A DNA stretch of 64,000 nt, taken from assembly GCA_963709655.1 (NCBI GenBank), contig CAVPXF010000059.1, positions 18,043-82,042 on the forward strand, read 5' to 3'. Origin of the DNA: Roseiarcus sp963709655 (GTDB lineage: Bacteria > Pseudomonadota > Alphaproteobacteria > Rhizobiales > Beijerinckiaceae). Both the position numbers and the translations under genes were made by a program. Each line of letters opens with the position of its first letter. Position 1 is the first letter of the stretch. Under the pieces are notes generated by a model that was given only the letters and a program-made list of their open reading frames with translations, did not search any database and was not told the DNA's origin. Of the stretch, positions 54,399 through 62,720 are shown one piece after another.

Positions 54399-57104
54399 TT
54401 GACGGCGTCCGCCCGACCTTCTTCACGCGATATCGGCTCCCGCGCCCTTGCCGGCGCGCTCGGCTGCGACCGTCATGAACTCGCCAGGGCGGGCTTTTTC
54501 GACCGGGACCGGCACAGTGAGGCGCTCGCGCTGCTTTACGCCGAGGCCTTGAAAGCGAGGCGGCCGGAAGCCGCATTCATGTTCGCGGATCGAAGGTGTC
54601 GTCTCTCCGGACCGACGGCTTACAATCTCATGCTGCGCGCCATAGCCTGCCGGCTGATGAACGAGACGAGGTACGCTGAAGCGGATCTCGCGAGAGCGTT
54701 TGAGATCGATCCAACCCACGATCTTATAATCGCCAATGTATTGGCTTGGGGCGCTCCGGCGTTGAAGCCGATCGCGGCGGCGAGCTATCTCGACGGCGAG
54801 TCGCAGGACCGCAACACTCTCAGGCTTGCGATGCAAGCCCTTCAGCAAGCGGCGACGCCAATCGTCTCCCGAATGCGCGTTCGTGAAGGTAAGCACGAAG
54901 GTTGGGTCGCCTGGCGCGGAGAGGGCGCGCTCACTCTAGTCATTCGGCGAGGCGGGACGAGCGCATCGTTCGACCTTCACTCCGACGCTTCGCATCCCCT
55001 TACCTGTCGAGTTTGGTCAGCGGCCCAGATTGCCATCGAGATCGAGAGCCCCCGACTGGAATCGGTGACCTTTCGTCTAGACGGCGCACGCCCGCACACG
55101 ATTTGTCCGGCGCAGGATCGATCGGAGGCGCGCTTCCCTTTGAAGAAGCGAAGCGCACGCCCGCCGCGAAACGAAATCCCGGATCATGTGGAGGTGATTG
55201 TCCCGGTCTACGGGGACTATGCGGCGACAAAGTTTTGTCTCGACGCCCTTGAGGCCGAAGGGTCCCGGATCGCAAAGCATATCACCGTCATCGACGACTG
55301 CTCTCCTGATATCGACATTCGGAGGCTCGTTGAAGATCGGGCGGCGCGGGGTCTGTGCACGCTCGTCAGAAACGAAGAAAACATAGGATTTGCGCGCTCC
55401 GTCAATCGCGTCCTCGCGCGCGTCGTTCGAGGCGATGTGCTGCTGCTCAATGCTGACACGATCCTGCCGAGAGAATCGATCGACAGACTGGCCCTCGCAG
55501 CTCACTCGGAACCTGGGATCGCCACGGTCACGCCTCTTTCGAACAACGGAGAGTACACCAGTTTTCCTAAGCCGAACGACTGCAATGCGCTTCCGAAAAA
55601 GGAAGAAATCTTTGCTCTCGACGAAATTGCAGCCGCGGCCAACGGACGAGAACTTGTCGATCTCCCCTCCGGCGTGGGATTCTGCCTCTTCATAACCCGC
55701 GAGTGCCTCAAAGAGGTCGGCGTTCTTTCGGAGACCTATTCCCGCGGCTACTTTGAGGACGTCGACTATTGCCTCAGGGCGCGCGAAGCCGGATTCCGCA
55801 ATGTCTGCGCGACCGGCATCTACGTCGGCCATGTCGGGAATCGGTCGTTCGAAAGCGAAAAGCGCCGTTTGGTCGTTCGCAACCTTGCGATCCTCAACGA
55901 ACGATTTCCCGATTACGAACGCGAGTGCTCTGCCTTTGTTGAGGCCGATCCACTGAAGTCCGCCCGCGCAAACCTCGAGGAGCGGCTTGGGCCGGAAGGA
56001 ACCGTCGTGCTTCTCCTGGCCCCCGCTGCGTCGGGGCCCACGTTCGTCTTCGAACGCGTACGACAAATCGAAGGACAGGGAGACGATCTCCATTGCATCC
56101 ACTGCGAGGTTGGCGACGGAAACGACCGCATGACGTTGAAGAGCGTTCGGGGTTCCGCTCCACAGTCGCTGACCTTCGCTCTCGATGATGGGGCCGATTT
56201 TGCGAGGCTGCGGGCCTATTTAATGCGTATGCAGCCGCAAGCCATCGAAGTGATCGCTCCTTATGCCTTGCCCGATCGAGTTTTGCACCTTGCGTACGCT
56301 CTGCAAATCCCGATGCGGATCGCACTTGGCGATCTCGATTGGCTGTGTGGTCGCGATTTTGTCTTCGCAAAGGCCTGTCCCAATGCCGATCGGCCCGGCG
56401 AGTGCCACGCCTGCGTCGAAGCGGCGACACCGGCGGTGCTGCCGAGCAAAAGCGGCCACGCGGATAATCGACGCGGAGCCCGCGCCTTGATGTTTAGAGC
56501 AGAGTCGATTGCTCCAATGGACCGCATGGCGGCTGCCTTCTGCGTAGCCCACCTCAAGTCCGCGACTCAGCCGCATCGGGCTCTTGTGCAGGACACTCCA
56601 CGGGGCATGGTCGGGTTCGGACATCGGGGGATAACGTTGGGCGTTCTCTGCCCGGAGGCGACAGTGGAGGCCGTTCGCCTAGTTCTTGCCATTGAGCGGA
56701 CGCTCGATGAGCAGTTGATTCAAGCCTCCGTCGTGGTGCTCGGCCGATGTTCGAACGAGCTCGGTCTGATGTCGAAGCGTCGAATCTTCGTGACGAACAT
56801 CATCGCTGAGGATGAGTATGAGCGGGTGCTGCGACAATACCGGATCACCCATCTGCTCTCGCCTTATCGAACGCGCCGCTTCGGTCTCGTGGACCGTTTG
56901 AGTGCGGTCAATGGACTCCCGAAAGGATACTTTGACTGGTCGTTCGGCGTATTGGATCTTGAGGCGGGCGACCTGGCTCTCGATCCGAGGATTTGTTTCG
57001 AACGAGCCGCTCGGCAAATAGGCGCCTGGATTGCCGATCGAGAATTCGTCAACACGGTTGGGCGCGAAGAGGGAGCGATCCGCGGTCAGGAGACGGAAGA
57101 TTAG
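54399..57104 (+). CDS. Large two-domain glycosyltransferase (GT2 plus C-terminal module)
   Basis: A 901-residue protein. Residues 1 to about 250 are accessory, with TPR-like helices around RYAEADLARAFEIDPTHD. GT2 catalytic domain (about 260-500): VEVIVPVYGDYAATKFCLDA, NEENIGFARSVNRVL, LLNADTILPRES and SRGYFEDVDYCLRAREAGF. Residues about 540-900 form a second module with a four-cysteine pattern C-x9-C-x8-C-x2-C after LGDLDWL, seen in bacterial glycosyltransferases whose second half is GT-B-like. The start is a TTG at 54399 with no strong ribosome site, so the N-terminus is uncertain. Probably builds the same surface glycan as the opposite operon. Confidence 0.8.
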   Translation: MTASARPSSRDIGSRALAGALGCDRHELARAGFFDRDRHSEALALLYAEALKARRPEAAFMFADRRCRLSGPTAYNLMLRAIACRLMNETRYAEADLARAFEIDPTHDLIIANVLAWGAPALKPIAAASYLDGESQDRNTLRLAMQALQQAATPIVSRMRVREGKHEGWVAWRGEGALTLVIRRGGTSASFDLHSDASHPLTCRVWSAAQIAIEIESPRLESVTFRLDGARPHTICPAQDRSEARFPLKKRSARPPRNEIPDHVEVIVPVYGDYAATKFCLDALEAEGSRIAKHITVIDDCSPDIDIRRLVEDRAARGLCTLVRNEENIGFARSVNRVLARVVRGDVLLLNADTILPRESIDRLALAAHSEPGIATVTPLSNNGEYTSFPKPNDCNALPKKEEIFALDEIAAAANGRELVDLPSGVGFCLFITRECLKEVGVLSETYSRGYFEDVDYCLRAREAGFRNVCATGIYVGHVGNRSFESEKRRLVVRNLAILNERFPDYERECSAFVEADPLKSARANLEERLGPEGTVVLLLAPAASGPTFVFERVRQIEGQGDDLHCIHCEVGDGNDRMTLKSVRGSAPQSLTFALDDGADFARLRAYLMRMQPQAIEVIAPYALPDRVLHLAYALQIPMRIALGDLDWLCGRDFVFAKACPNADRPGECHACVEAATPAVLPSKSGHADNRRGARALMFRAESIAPMDRMAAAFCVAHLKSATQPHRALVQDTPRGMVGFGHRGITLGVLCPEATVEAVRLVLAIERTLDEQLIQASVVVLGRCSNELGLMSKRRIFVTNIIAEDEYERVLRQYRITHLLSPYRTRRFGLVDRLSAVNGLPKGYFDWSFGVLDLEAGDLALDPRICFERAARQIGAWIADREFVNTVGREEGAIRGQETED

Positions 57105-57436
57105 AGGCTGAAGCAGATCAACCTGCGGTACTGACAAGCCGCCTTGGGTGGCCCCAAATCGAGGGGTCGCGTCAGCAGCCCCTTCAGCCCCTTCTACCGC
57201 TTCGAGCGGCCCCATTACTAGGGCCGCCGGCTTTGCCGGCGGATACTTACTGCTCGCGCGAATCGCGGCGCAGCGCCGAAGCGATTATCAGGCGATCGGC
57301 TAGCGGTCGCAGCACGTCCGCCAACAGAGGAACCTGCGATTTCCAACTCCGGCGCCGGAAGGGTTGCCGGACGTCCGATAAATGACGGACGCGAGGCGGG
57401 TGTTGGCAGTTTTGTTCCGAGTGGTGTCGAAAATGG
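57105..57436. other. Intergenic region between glycosyltransferase gene and tRNA-Arg
   Basis: No gene seen. A perfect hairpin CCGCCGGC-TTT-GCCGGCGG (57224-57242) and a smaller CCGC-TTCGA-GCGG just before it may terminate the glycosyltransferase transcript, although no T-run follows. No integrase or direct repeat of the tRNA end was noticed. Confidence 0.4.
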
Positions 57437-57510
57437 CGCGCCCGGAGAGGTTCGAACTCCCAACCCTCGGTTCCGAAGACCGATGCTCTATCCAGTTGAG
57501 CTACGGGCGC
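57437..57510 (-). tRNA. tRNA-Arg (anticodon TCG)
   Basis: Minus-strand cloverleaf of 74 nt without encoded CCA. Acceptor stem GCGCCCG/CGGGCGC with discriminator G; D-arm AGCTCAACTGGATAGAGC; anticodon stem TCGGT/ACCGA with loop CTTCGGA, giving anticodon TCG for CGA codons; T-arm GGGAG-TTCGAAC-CTCTC. It is isolated between the glycan cluster and tam. Confidence 0.93.
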
Positions 57511-57673
57511 GGCTCGGACGCCCTCCTAGCATGAAGCGCCGCCGCGGCGGAAGCGTCCGAGCCGGCATCCTGCGGCGATCTCTCGATAGGGCTGCCGATC
57601 CGGACGCGGCGCGATCCGCGAAAGCCCGCCTCGGCGGGGCGCGGCCAGCGGTCGCGAGAGGGCGCCGTCCGGG

Positions 57674-58438
57674 CTACCGGGTCGCGACGAAGAAGAGCCT
57701 CGGGAACGGCAGGAGGACCGTGCCGTCTGTCTCGGCCGGATAGGCCGCGGCGATCGCGGCCTCGTAGCGGGCGAGGTAGGCTTCGCGCTCGTCCGCGTCC
57801 AGCGGGTCGACGAACGGCCTGAGGCCGGTGCCCTTCACCCATTCGACAATGGCGTCGGCGCCTTTGAGCGGATGGAAGTAGACCGTCCGCCAGATGTCGA
57901 CCCGCGCCGCCTCGCGCCTCAAAAGCCCAAAGTACCAGTCGGCGCTGCGGCGCTCGGCCCGCGCCTTGGCCGCGTCCGCGAGCTTGGCGGCCCACGGGCC
58001 GTCGGCCGCGACCTCGCGCATCAGACGGTGCGAAGGCTCGTCGAGATTGTCCGGCGTCTGCACGGCGAGCGCCCCGCCCGGCGCGAGTTTCCCGATCAGC
58101 GCCGGGATGAGCGCCTCGTGGTCGGGAATCCACTGGATAACGGCGTTGGCCAGGATCACGTCGAAGCCGGAGTCCCGCCAGCCCTCGACGCCGGCGACCT
58201 CGAAGGCGATGTCCGGCAGGCGTTTTCGCGCCGCGGCGATCATGTCGGGCGAACTGTCGATCCCGACGATCTCGGCCGTGGGGAAGCTGGCGCGCAGGAC
58301 CTCGGTCGAATTGCCCGGTCCGCATCCGATGTCCGCAGCCCGGCGGGCGTGCGCCAGCGGGACGCGGGCGATCAGGTCGCGCACCGGGCGGGTGCGCTCC
58401 TCCTCGAACTTGACGTATTGGGCGGCCGACCAGGTCAT
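57674..58438 (-). CDS. tam: Trans-aconitate 2-methyltransferase
   Basis: SAM-dependent methyltransferase of 254 residues that esterifies trans-aconitate, relieving inhibition of aconitase. It begins with the Tam hallmark TWSAAQYVKFEEERTRPVRD and has motif I ADIGCGPGNSTEVL, VGIDSSPDM, LANAVIQWIPDH and GGALAVQTPDNLDEPSHRLM. The ATG at 58438 is chosen over the longer frame because the family N-terminus lies there. It follows pdxH by 7 bp and is probably co-transcribed with it. Confidence 0.92.
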   Translation of the reverse strand: MTWSAAQYVKFEEERTRPVRDLIARVPLAHARRAADIGCGPGNSTEVLRASFPTAEIVGIDSSPDMIAAARKRLPDIAFEVAGVEGWRDSGFDVILANAVIQWIPDHEALIPALIGKLAPGGALAVQTPDNLDEPSHRLMREVAADGPWAAKLADAAKARAERRSADWYFGLLRREAARVDIWRTVYFHPLKGADAIVEWVKGTGLRPFVDPLDADEREAYLARYEAAIAAAYPAETDGTVLLPFPRLFFVATR

Positions 58439-58445
58439 GGCCGCC

Positions 58446-59168
58446 TCACGGATAAAGCCTGCGCCGTTCCCACGGCTCCTCGACGCCGGCGCGGCGGAAC
58501 AGCACCCGATCGTGCAGCCGGAACGCCCCGTCCTGCCAGAACTCGATCTCGAGCGGCGCGAGGCGCCAGCCTCGCCAGGCAGCTGGCCGCGGGATATCGC
58601 CCTCGCCGAACCGCTTCGCATACGCTTCGGCCGCCGTCACCAGGGCCGCGCGCGATTCGAGCGGCCGGGACTGCTGGCTCGCCCAGGCGCCGATTCGGCT
58701 CTGGCGCGGCCGGGTGGCGAAATAGGCGTCGGCCTCGGCGTCGGTCAGCGGGCTCACCGGCCCTCGGAAGCGGGCCTGGCGCCTGAGCGACTTCCAGTGG
58801 AAGAGGGCCGCCGCCCTGGGATTGGCGGAGAGCTCCCGGCCCTTGGCGCTCTCGACGTTGCCGTAGAAGACCAGGCCTCGCGCGTCGGCGCCCTTGCAGA
58901 GGAGCGTGCGCGCGTCGGGCAGGCCCGTGTCGTCGACGGTCGCCAGCGTCATCGCCTCGGGGTCGTTGATCTCGCGCGCCGATGCGTCCTTGAACCAGAG
59001 CGCGAACAGCTGAAAGGGATCGTCGGCCTCGGTAAAGTCGCCCGTCGTCACGCTGTCCACGGCCGCGCCGCTCCATCTGTTGTCGAAACCCTCGACGGAG
59101 CGCGTCTTACGCCCGTCCTGGGGGATCGACAACAGCGTCCGTCTCGAGAACACTGGCGAATTGGACAC
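58446..59168 (-). CDS. pdxH: Pyridoxamine 5'-phosphate oxidase
   Basis: FMN enzyme that oxidises PNP or PMP to pyridoxal 5'-phosphate, the last step of vitamin B6 synthesis and salvage. Conserved segments are DPFQLFALWFKDA, EAMTLATVDDTGLPDARTLL, GLVFYGNVESAKGRELSANP, AALFHWKSLRRQARFRG and the C-terminal FWQDGAFRLHDRVLFRR with WERRRLYP. Length (240) is slightly above E. coli's because of an N-terminal extension of about 35 residues. Divergent from the CbpA-like gene. Confidence 0.93.
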   Translation of the reverse strand: MSNSPVFSRRTLLSIPQDGRKTRSVEGFDNRWSGAAVDSVTTGDFTEADDPFQLFALWFKDASAREINDPEAMTLATVDDTGLPDARTLLCKGADARGLVFYGNVESAKGRELSANPRAAALFHWKSLRRQARFRGPVSPLTDAEADAYFATRPRQSRIGAWASQQSRPLESRAALVTAAEAYAKRFGEGDIPRPAAWRGWRLAPLEIEFWQDGAFRLHDRVLFRRAGVEEPWERRRLYP

Positions 59169-59279
59169 GCGGCCTCCGCCAGGCTGTCCTTGCGCGAGCG
59201 CTCGCGAAGGCCCAGATAGGATCTGGAGACATCGGCGGCCCGTGCTTCATGAAGGCGGCCGCGCTAAAATGGGCTCGTG

Positions 59280-60224
59280 ATGCGTAATCCTTATGACGTT
59301 CTCGGGGTGTCGAAGTCGGCCAGCGCAGCGGACGTCAAGTCCGCCTTCCGCAAGCTCGCCAAGAAGTATCACCCCGACCAGAGCAAGGAGCCGCGAGCGA
59401 AGGAGCGCTTCGCCGAGATCGGCTCGGCCTATGAGATTCTCGGCGACGAAAAGAAGCGCACGGCGTTCGACCGCGGCGAGATCGACGCCGACGGCAAGCC
59501 GCGGGCGCCGCAGTTCGACGGCTTCGGCGGGTTTGGCCGCCAGCCCGGCGCCGGGGCCGGGGACTTCCGCGGCTTCGACTTCGGGTCGGGCGGATTCTCC
59601 GGCGGGACGGGATCGATCGACCAGGACGTGCTGTCCGAGCTGTTTGGCGGCGCCGCCCGGCGCGGGCGGGCGCGGGCGCAGCAGGCGGCCAAGGGCGAGG
59701 ACATCGCGGTCACGATCGCCGTCCCGCTGACGACGATCGCGACCGGCGGCTCGGTCCGCGTGGCGCTGCCGACCGGACGGACGCTCGACGCGACCGTGCC
59801 CGCCGGGATCGAGGAAGGCAAGTCGATCCGGTTGCGCGGACAGGGCCATCCCGGCGCGCGCGGCGGCCCGGTCGGCGACGTCATCGTCACCATTCGCTAC
59901 GCCCCCCATCCCGTGTTCAAGGTCGAGGGCCGCGATTTGCGGCTCGATTTGCCGATCACTCTCTACGAGGCGGTGCTCGGCGGCAAGGCGCGCGTGCCGA
60001 CGCTCGGCGGCGAGGTCGAGATGTCGATTGCGCCCGGCATGAGCGGCGGCCGGGTCATGCGGCTGCGCGGCAAGGGCCTGCCCGCGACGGGCGATGCGCC
60101 GGCCGGCGACCTGCTCGCGACGGTCCGGATCGTGTTGCCGGACGCCGCGGACCCGGAGCTTGCCGAGCTCATGCGCAAATGGCGCGACCTGAAGCCCTAT
60201 GATCCGCGCGCCGGCCGGGGCTGA
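59280..60224 (+). CDS. CbpA-like J-domain co-chaperone
   Basis: DnaK co-chaperone of 314 residues: J domain (1 to about 68) with the HPD motif in AKKYHPDQSKEP, a Gly/Phe-rich linker (FDGFGGFGRQPGAGAGDFRG) and the two-lobed DnaJ C-terminal substrate-binding domain (EDIAVTIAVPLTTIATGGSV, RLRGQGHPGARGGPVGDVIV, LGGKARVPTLGGEVEMSIAP). The zinc-finger region of DnaJ is absent, which makes it CbpA/DjlA-class type II. I start at the ATG one codon after the GTG at 59277. fabI follows 159 bp later. Confidence 0.9.
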   Translation: MRNPYDVLGVSKSASAADVKSAFRKLAKKYHPDQSKEPRAKERFAEIGSAYEILGDEKKRTAFDRGEIDADGKPRAPQFDGFGGFGRQPGAGAGDFRGFDFGSGGFSGGTGSIDQDVLSELFGGAARRGRARAQQAAKGEDIAVTIAVPLTTIATGGSVRVALPTGRTLDATVPAGIEEGKSIRLRGQGHPGARGGPVGDVIVTIRYAPHPVFKVEGRDLRLDLPITLYEAVLGGKARVPTLGGEVEMSIAPGMSGGRVMRLRGKGLPATGDAPAGDLLATVRIVLPDAADPELAELMRKWRDLKPYDPRAGRG

Positions 60225-60270
60225 GCCGGAAAGCCCTTGAATCGGGCGGTCGGCTGCGCCGGCGCCGGCC

Positions 60271-60288
60271 ATGTGAGCAATCCCACAT
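60271..60288. promoter_or_regulatory. ATGTG-N8-CACAT inverted repeat before fabI
   Basis: ATGTGAGCAATCCCACAT lies about 95 bp upstream of fabI, next to an AT-rich TATATTGTGACG segment that could be a -10 region. It could be an operator for fatty-acid regulation, but no regulator can be named. Confidence 0.3.
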
Positions 60289-60383
60289 ATATTGTGACGT
60301 GAGAACATGGGCCCCTCACTTCCCATGCGCCTCAGGCGAGGCTAAGCAGTCGTGTTCCGGAACGGAGCTCGAGCGAGGGATTG

Positions 60384-61223
60384 ATGGAGCCAACACATCG
60401 GGTCGACGCAACGCCGGGCGTCCTCAGCGGAAAGCGCGGAGTGATCCTGGGCGTCGCGAACAACCGGTCCATCGCCTGGGGAATCGCCAGCGCCGCCCGC
60501 GCCGCCGGAGCGGACCTCGCCTTCACATTCCAGGGCGAAGCGCTGGAGAAGCGCGTCCGCCCGCTCGCCGCCGAACTCGGCGCCGAGGTGTTCGGCCATT
60601 GCGACGTCACCGACGGATCGACGATCGACGCCGTGTTCGCCGTGGCCGAAAAGATCTGGGGCGCGCTCGACTTCGTCGTCCACTGCATCGCCTTTTCGGA
60701 TAAGGACCAGCTGACCGGCCGCTACATCGACACGACCGAGGACAATTTCTCCAAGACGCTGGCGATCTCCTGCTATTCCTTCACGGCGATCGCGCAGCGG
60801 GCGGAAAAGCTCATGCCCAACGGCGGCGCGATGCTGACGCTCACCTATTACGGGGCGGAAAAATGGATGCCCCACTATAACGTGATGGGCGTCGCCAAGG
60901 CCGCGCTCGAGGCCAGCGTCCGCTATCTGGCGGCCGACCTCGGCGACAAGGCCATCCGGGTCAACGCCATTTCCGCCGGTCCGATCAAGACGCTGGCGGC
61001 CTCGGGCATCGGAGATTTCCGCTACATCCTGCGCTGGAACGAACACAACGCGCCGCTGCGTCGCTCGGTCACCATCGAGGAGGTCGGCGAAGCGGCGGTC
61101 TACCTCCTGTCGCCGATGTCGCGCGGCGTGACCGGCGAGATCCTGCATGTCGACGCCGGCTATCATGTCGTGGGCATGAAGAACCCCGCGGCGCCTGACA
61201 TCTCCGTCGTCAAGGACGGCTAG
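60384..61223 (+). CDS. fabI: Enoyl-[acyl-carrier-protein] reductase (NADH) FabI
   Basis: Short-chain-dehydrogenase-type reductase completing each cycle of fatty acid elongation. In 279 residues, the nucleotide-binding segment is LGVANNRSIAWGIA, and catalytic Tyr165-x6-Lys172 lies in PHYNVMGVAKAALEASVRYL. Further conserved parts are YGAEKWMPHY and AISAGPIKTLAASGI. The ATG at 60384 follows the ribosome site GCGAGG and is preferred to the TTG one codon earlier. Its TAG stop is shared with the convergent MFS gene's stop through the palindrome CTAG. Confidence 0.95.
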   Translation: MEPTHRVDATPGVLSGKRGVILGVANNRSIAWGIASAARAAGADLAFTFQGEALEKRVRPLAAELGAEVFGHCDVTDGSTIDAVFAVAEKIWGALDFVVHCIAFSDKDQLTGRYIDTTEDNFSKTLAISCYSFTAIAQRAEKLMPNGGAMLTLTYYGAEKWMPHYNVMGVAKAALEASVRYLAADLGDKAIRVNAISAGPIKTLAASGIGDFRYILRWNEHNAPLRRSVTIEEVGEAAVYLLSPMSRGVTGEILHVDAGYHVVGMKNPAAPDISVVKDG

Positions 61224-62368
61224 GCGGCCGGCCGCCGCCGCGGTTTCGGCGCGACGACGATCCGCCAGAGCGCGACGCCGGCGATCGGCATGTGCACATA
61301 GGCGTTCTGCAGGAAAAGCGTCTGCGGACCAAAATCCCGCATCAGCACCGAAACGATCGCCGGCGCCGCGATCGCCGCGACGCAATAGACGAACAACAGG
61401 CCGACCGAGATGAGCACCATGTCGTGCGGCGAGGCGCCGTCGTTGGCGATCGAGACGGCCAGCGTGTAGAGCGAGTAGGTGGTCAGGCCGACCAGGAAGC
61501 CGAGCAGGAGGACCCATGCGCCCGGGGCGCCCTGGCGGCTGAGCGCGAATTCGAACGCCGCGCCCGCCATCATCACGGCCGCCATGACCAGCCGGCGGTC
61601 GATGCGGTCGGACAGCGCGCCGACCGGAAAGACGCCGAGCGCCGAACCGACCACGATCGCCGCGGTGAACTGCGGCGCGGCGTCCGGCGACAGCCGATCC
61701 CGACCGCATAGATGGGCCCGAGCGAGATCAAGGCGCCGTTGGCCGCGCCGGCGGCGAGGGCGGCGGCGAGGGGACGGCGCCCAGCCGATGAGCCACTGAG
61801 GCGCGGCCGAACGGTGCGCGGCTGGGCGGGCGCATCGGCGCTGGTCATCGCCAGCGGCACGATCGCCAGCGCGAGCAGCGTCCCCGCGACCGCAAACGCC
61901 ACGAAGCCGGTCGGATCGAGGCTGAAGCATCAGCTGGCCCGCCGCCGAAGCGGCGAAATTGACGATCTGGTAGACCGCGTAAAGCGCGCCGCGATTGGCG
62001 TTGCTCGCCTCGCGTTGATCCAGCCTCGATGACGGCGTAGAGCCCGCGAACACAAAGCCGAGTAGCGCGCGGCAGGCGAGCCAGCCGAGGGCGACACGAA
62101 AACCGGCATCAGGACGACCGACGCGATCGCGAGCGCGACGAAAGCGGCGAAGGCGCTGATGTGGCCGCCGCGCCGCACGATCGCCGGCGCGACGAGCGTG
62201 CCGGCCAGCATGCCCGCGAAATAGGCCGAGCCGAGCAGGCCGATCGTCAGGTCCGGAAAGCCGTCGAGCGAGCGCGCAACGGCGCCACCACGCCGACGAG
62301 CGCGTTTCCGCTGATCAACAGCACGACCGAGCAAACAGCGCGGCGATGGAGGAAAGGGCGGCGGACAC
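61220..62368 (-). pseudogene. MFS transporter, broken by several frameshifts
   Basis: Twelve-helix major facilitator, recognisable only by switching frames about seven times: LLISGNALVGVVAPLRARS, LDGFPDLTIGLLGSAYFAGM, RRGGHISAFAAFVALAIASV, NRGALYAVYQIVNFAASAAG, GTLLALAIVPLAMTSADAPA, ANGALISLGPIYAVGIG, and from about 61700 a clean frame GVFPVGALSDRIDRRLVMAA to the end at 61220. The order of segments is that of a YcaD-like MFS protein. No block is missing, so the shifts are small indels. A GTG at 62368 is a plausible start. Either an old pseudogene or, more likely given the similarly damaged neighbour, sequencing error. Confidence 0.7.
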
Positions 62369-62576
62369 GTGAGAACGGGTAAAGGAGAATCGGCGCCTCT
62401 TGTGGCACGGGAGAACCGCCGGCGCGATACCGAGCGCGCCCCCGCCACTCACGCAAATTGTCGCGGCGACGCCAAAATTCGGCATGCCGGCTGCGCGTTC
62501 CGGCTTGTCGAGTGGCGGTTTTCCGTTCAAAAGGCTGCGCTCTAGAGCGGACGAAGTAGAGTGGCGCCGGCATACC

Positions 62577-62680
62577 CTCACCCTGCCGCTGCGCGGCTTC
62601 CTATCCGGCGGGAGAGGGGCGGCCCCTTCCCCGCGGGGGAAGGGGGCGCGAAGCGCCGGAGAGGGTTGGCCGCGCGGTTC
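62577..62680. repeat. Palindromic REP-like element
   Basis: CACCCTGCCGCTGCGCGGC, GGGAGAGGGGCGGCCCCTTCCCC and CCCCGCGGGGGAAGGGGG, followed by GCGCGAAGCGCCGGAGAGGGT, form overlapping hairpins sharing modules with the elements at 18011 and 18570. It occupies the gap before the DAHP synthase gene. The rest of 62369-62720 holds no gene that I recognise. Confidence 0.6.
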
Positions 62681-62720
62681 GATCAGAAATCATCCTGCTC
62701 AGAGGGCGAGGCGCAAGGAT

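Noticed and set aside
57437..57510. tRNA-Arg as an attachment site of the glycan cluster
   Set aside because: No integrase gene and no direct repeat of the tRNA 3' end seen on the far side of the cluster.
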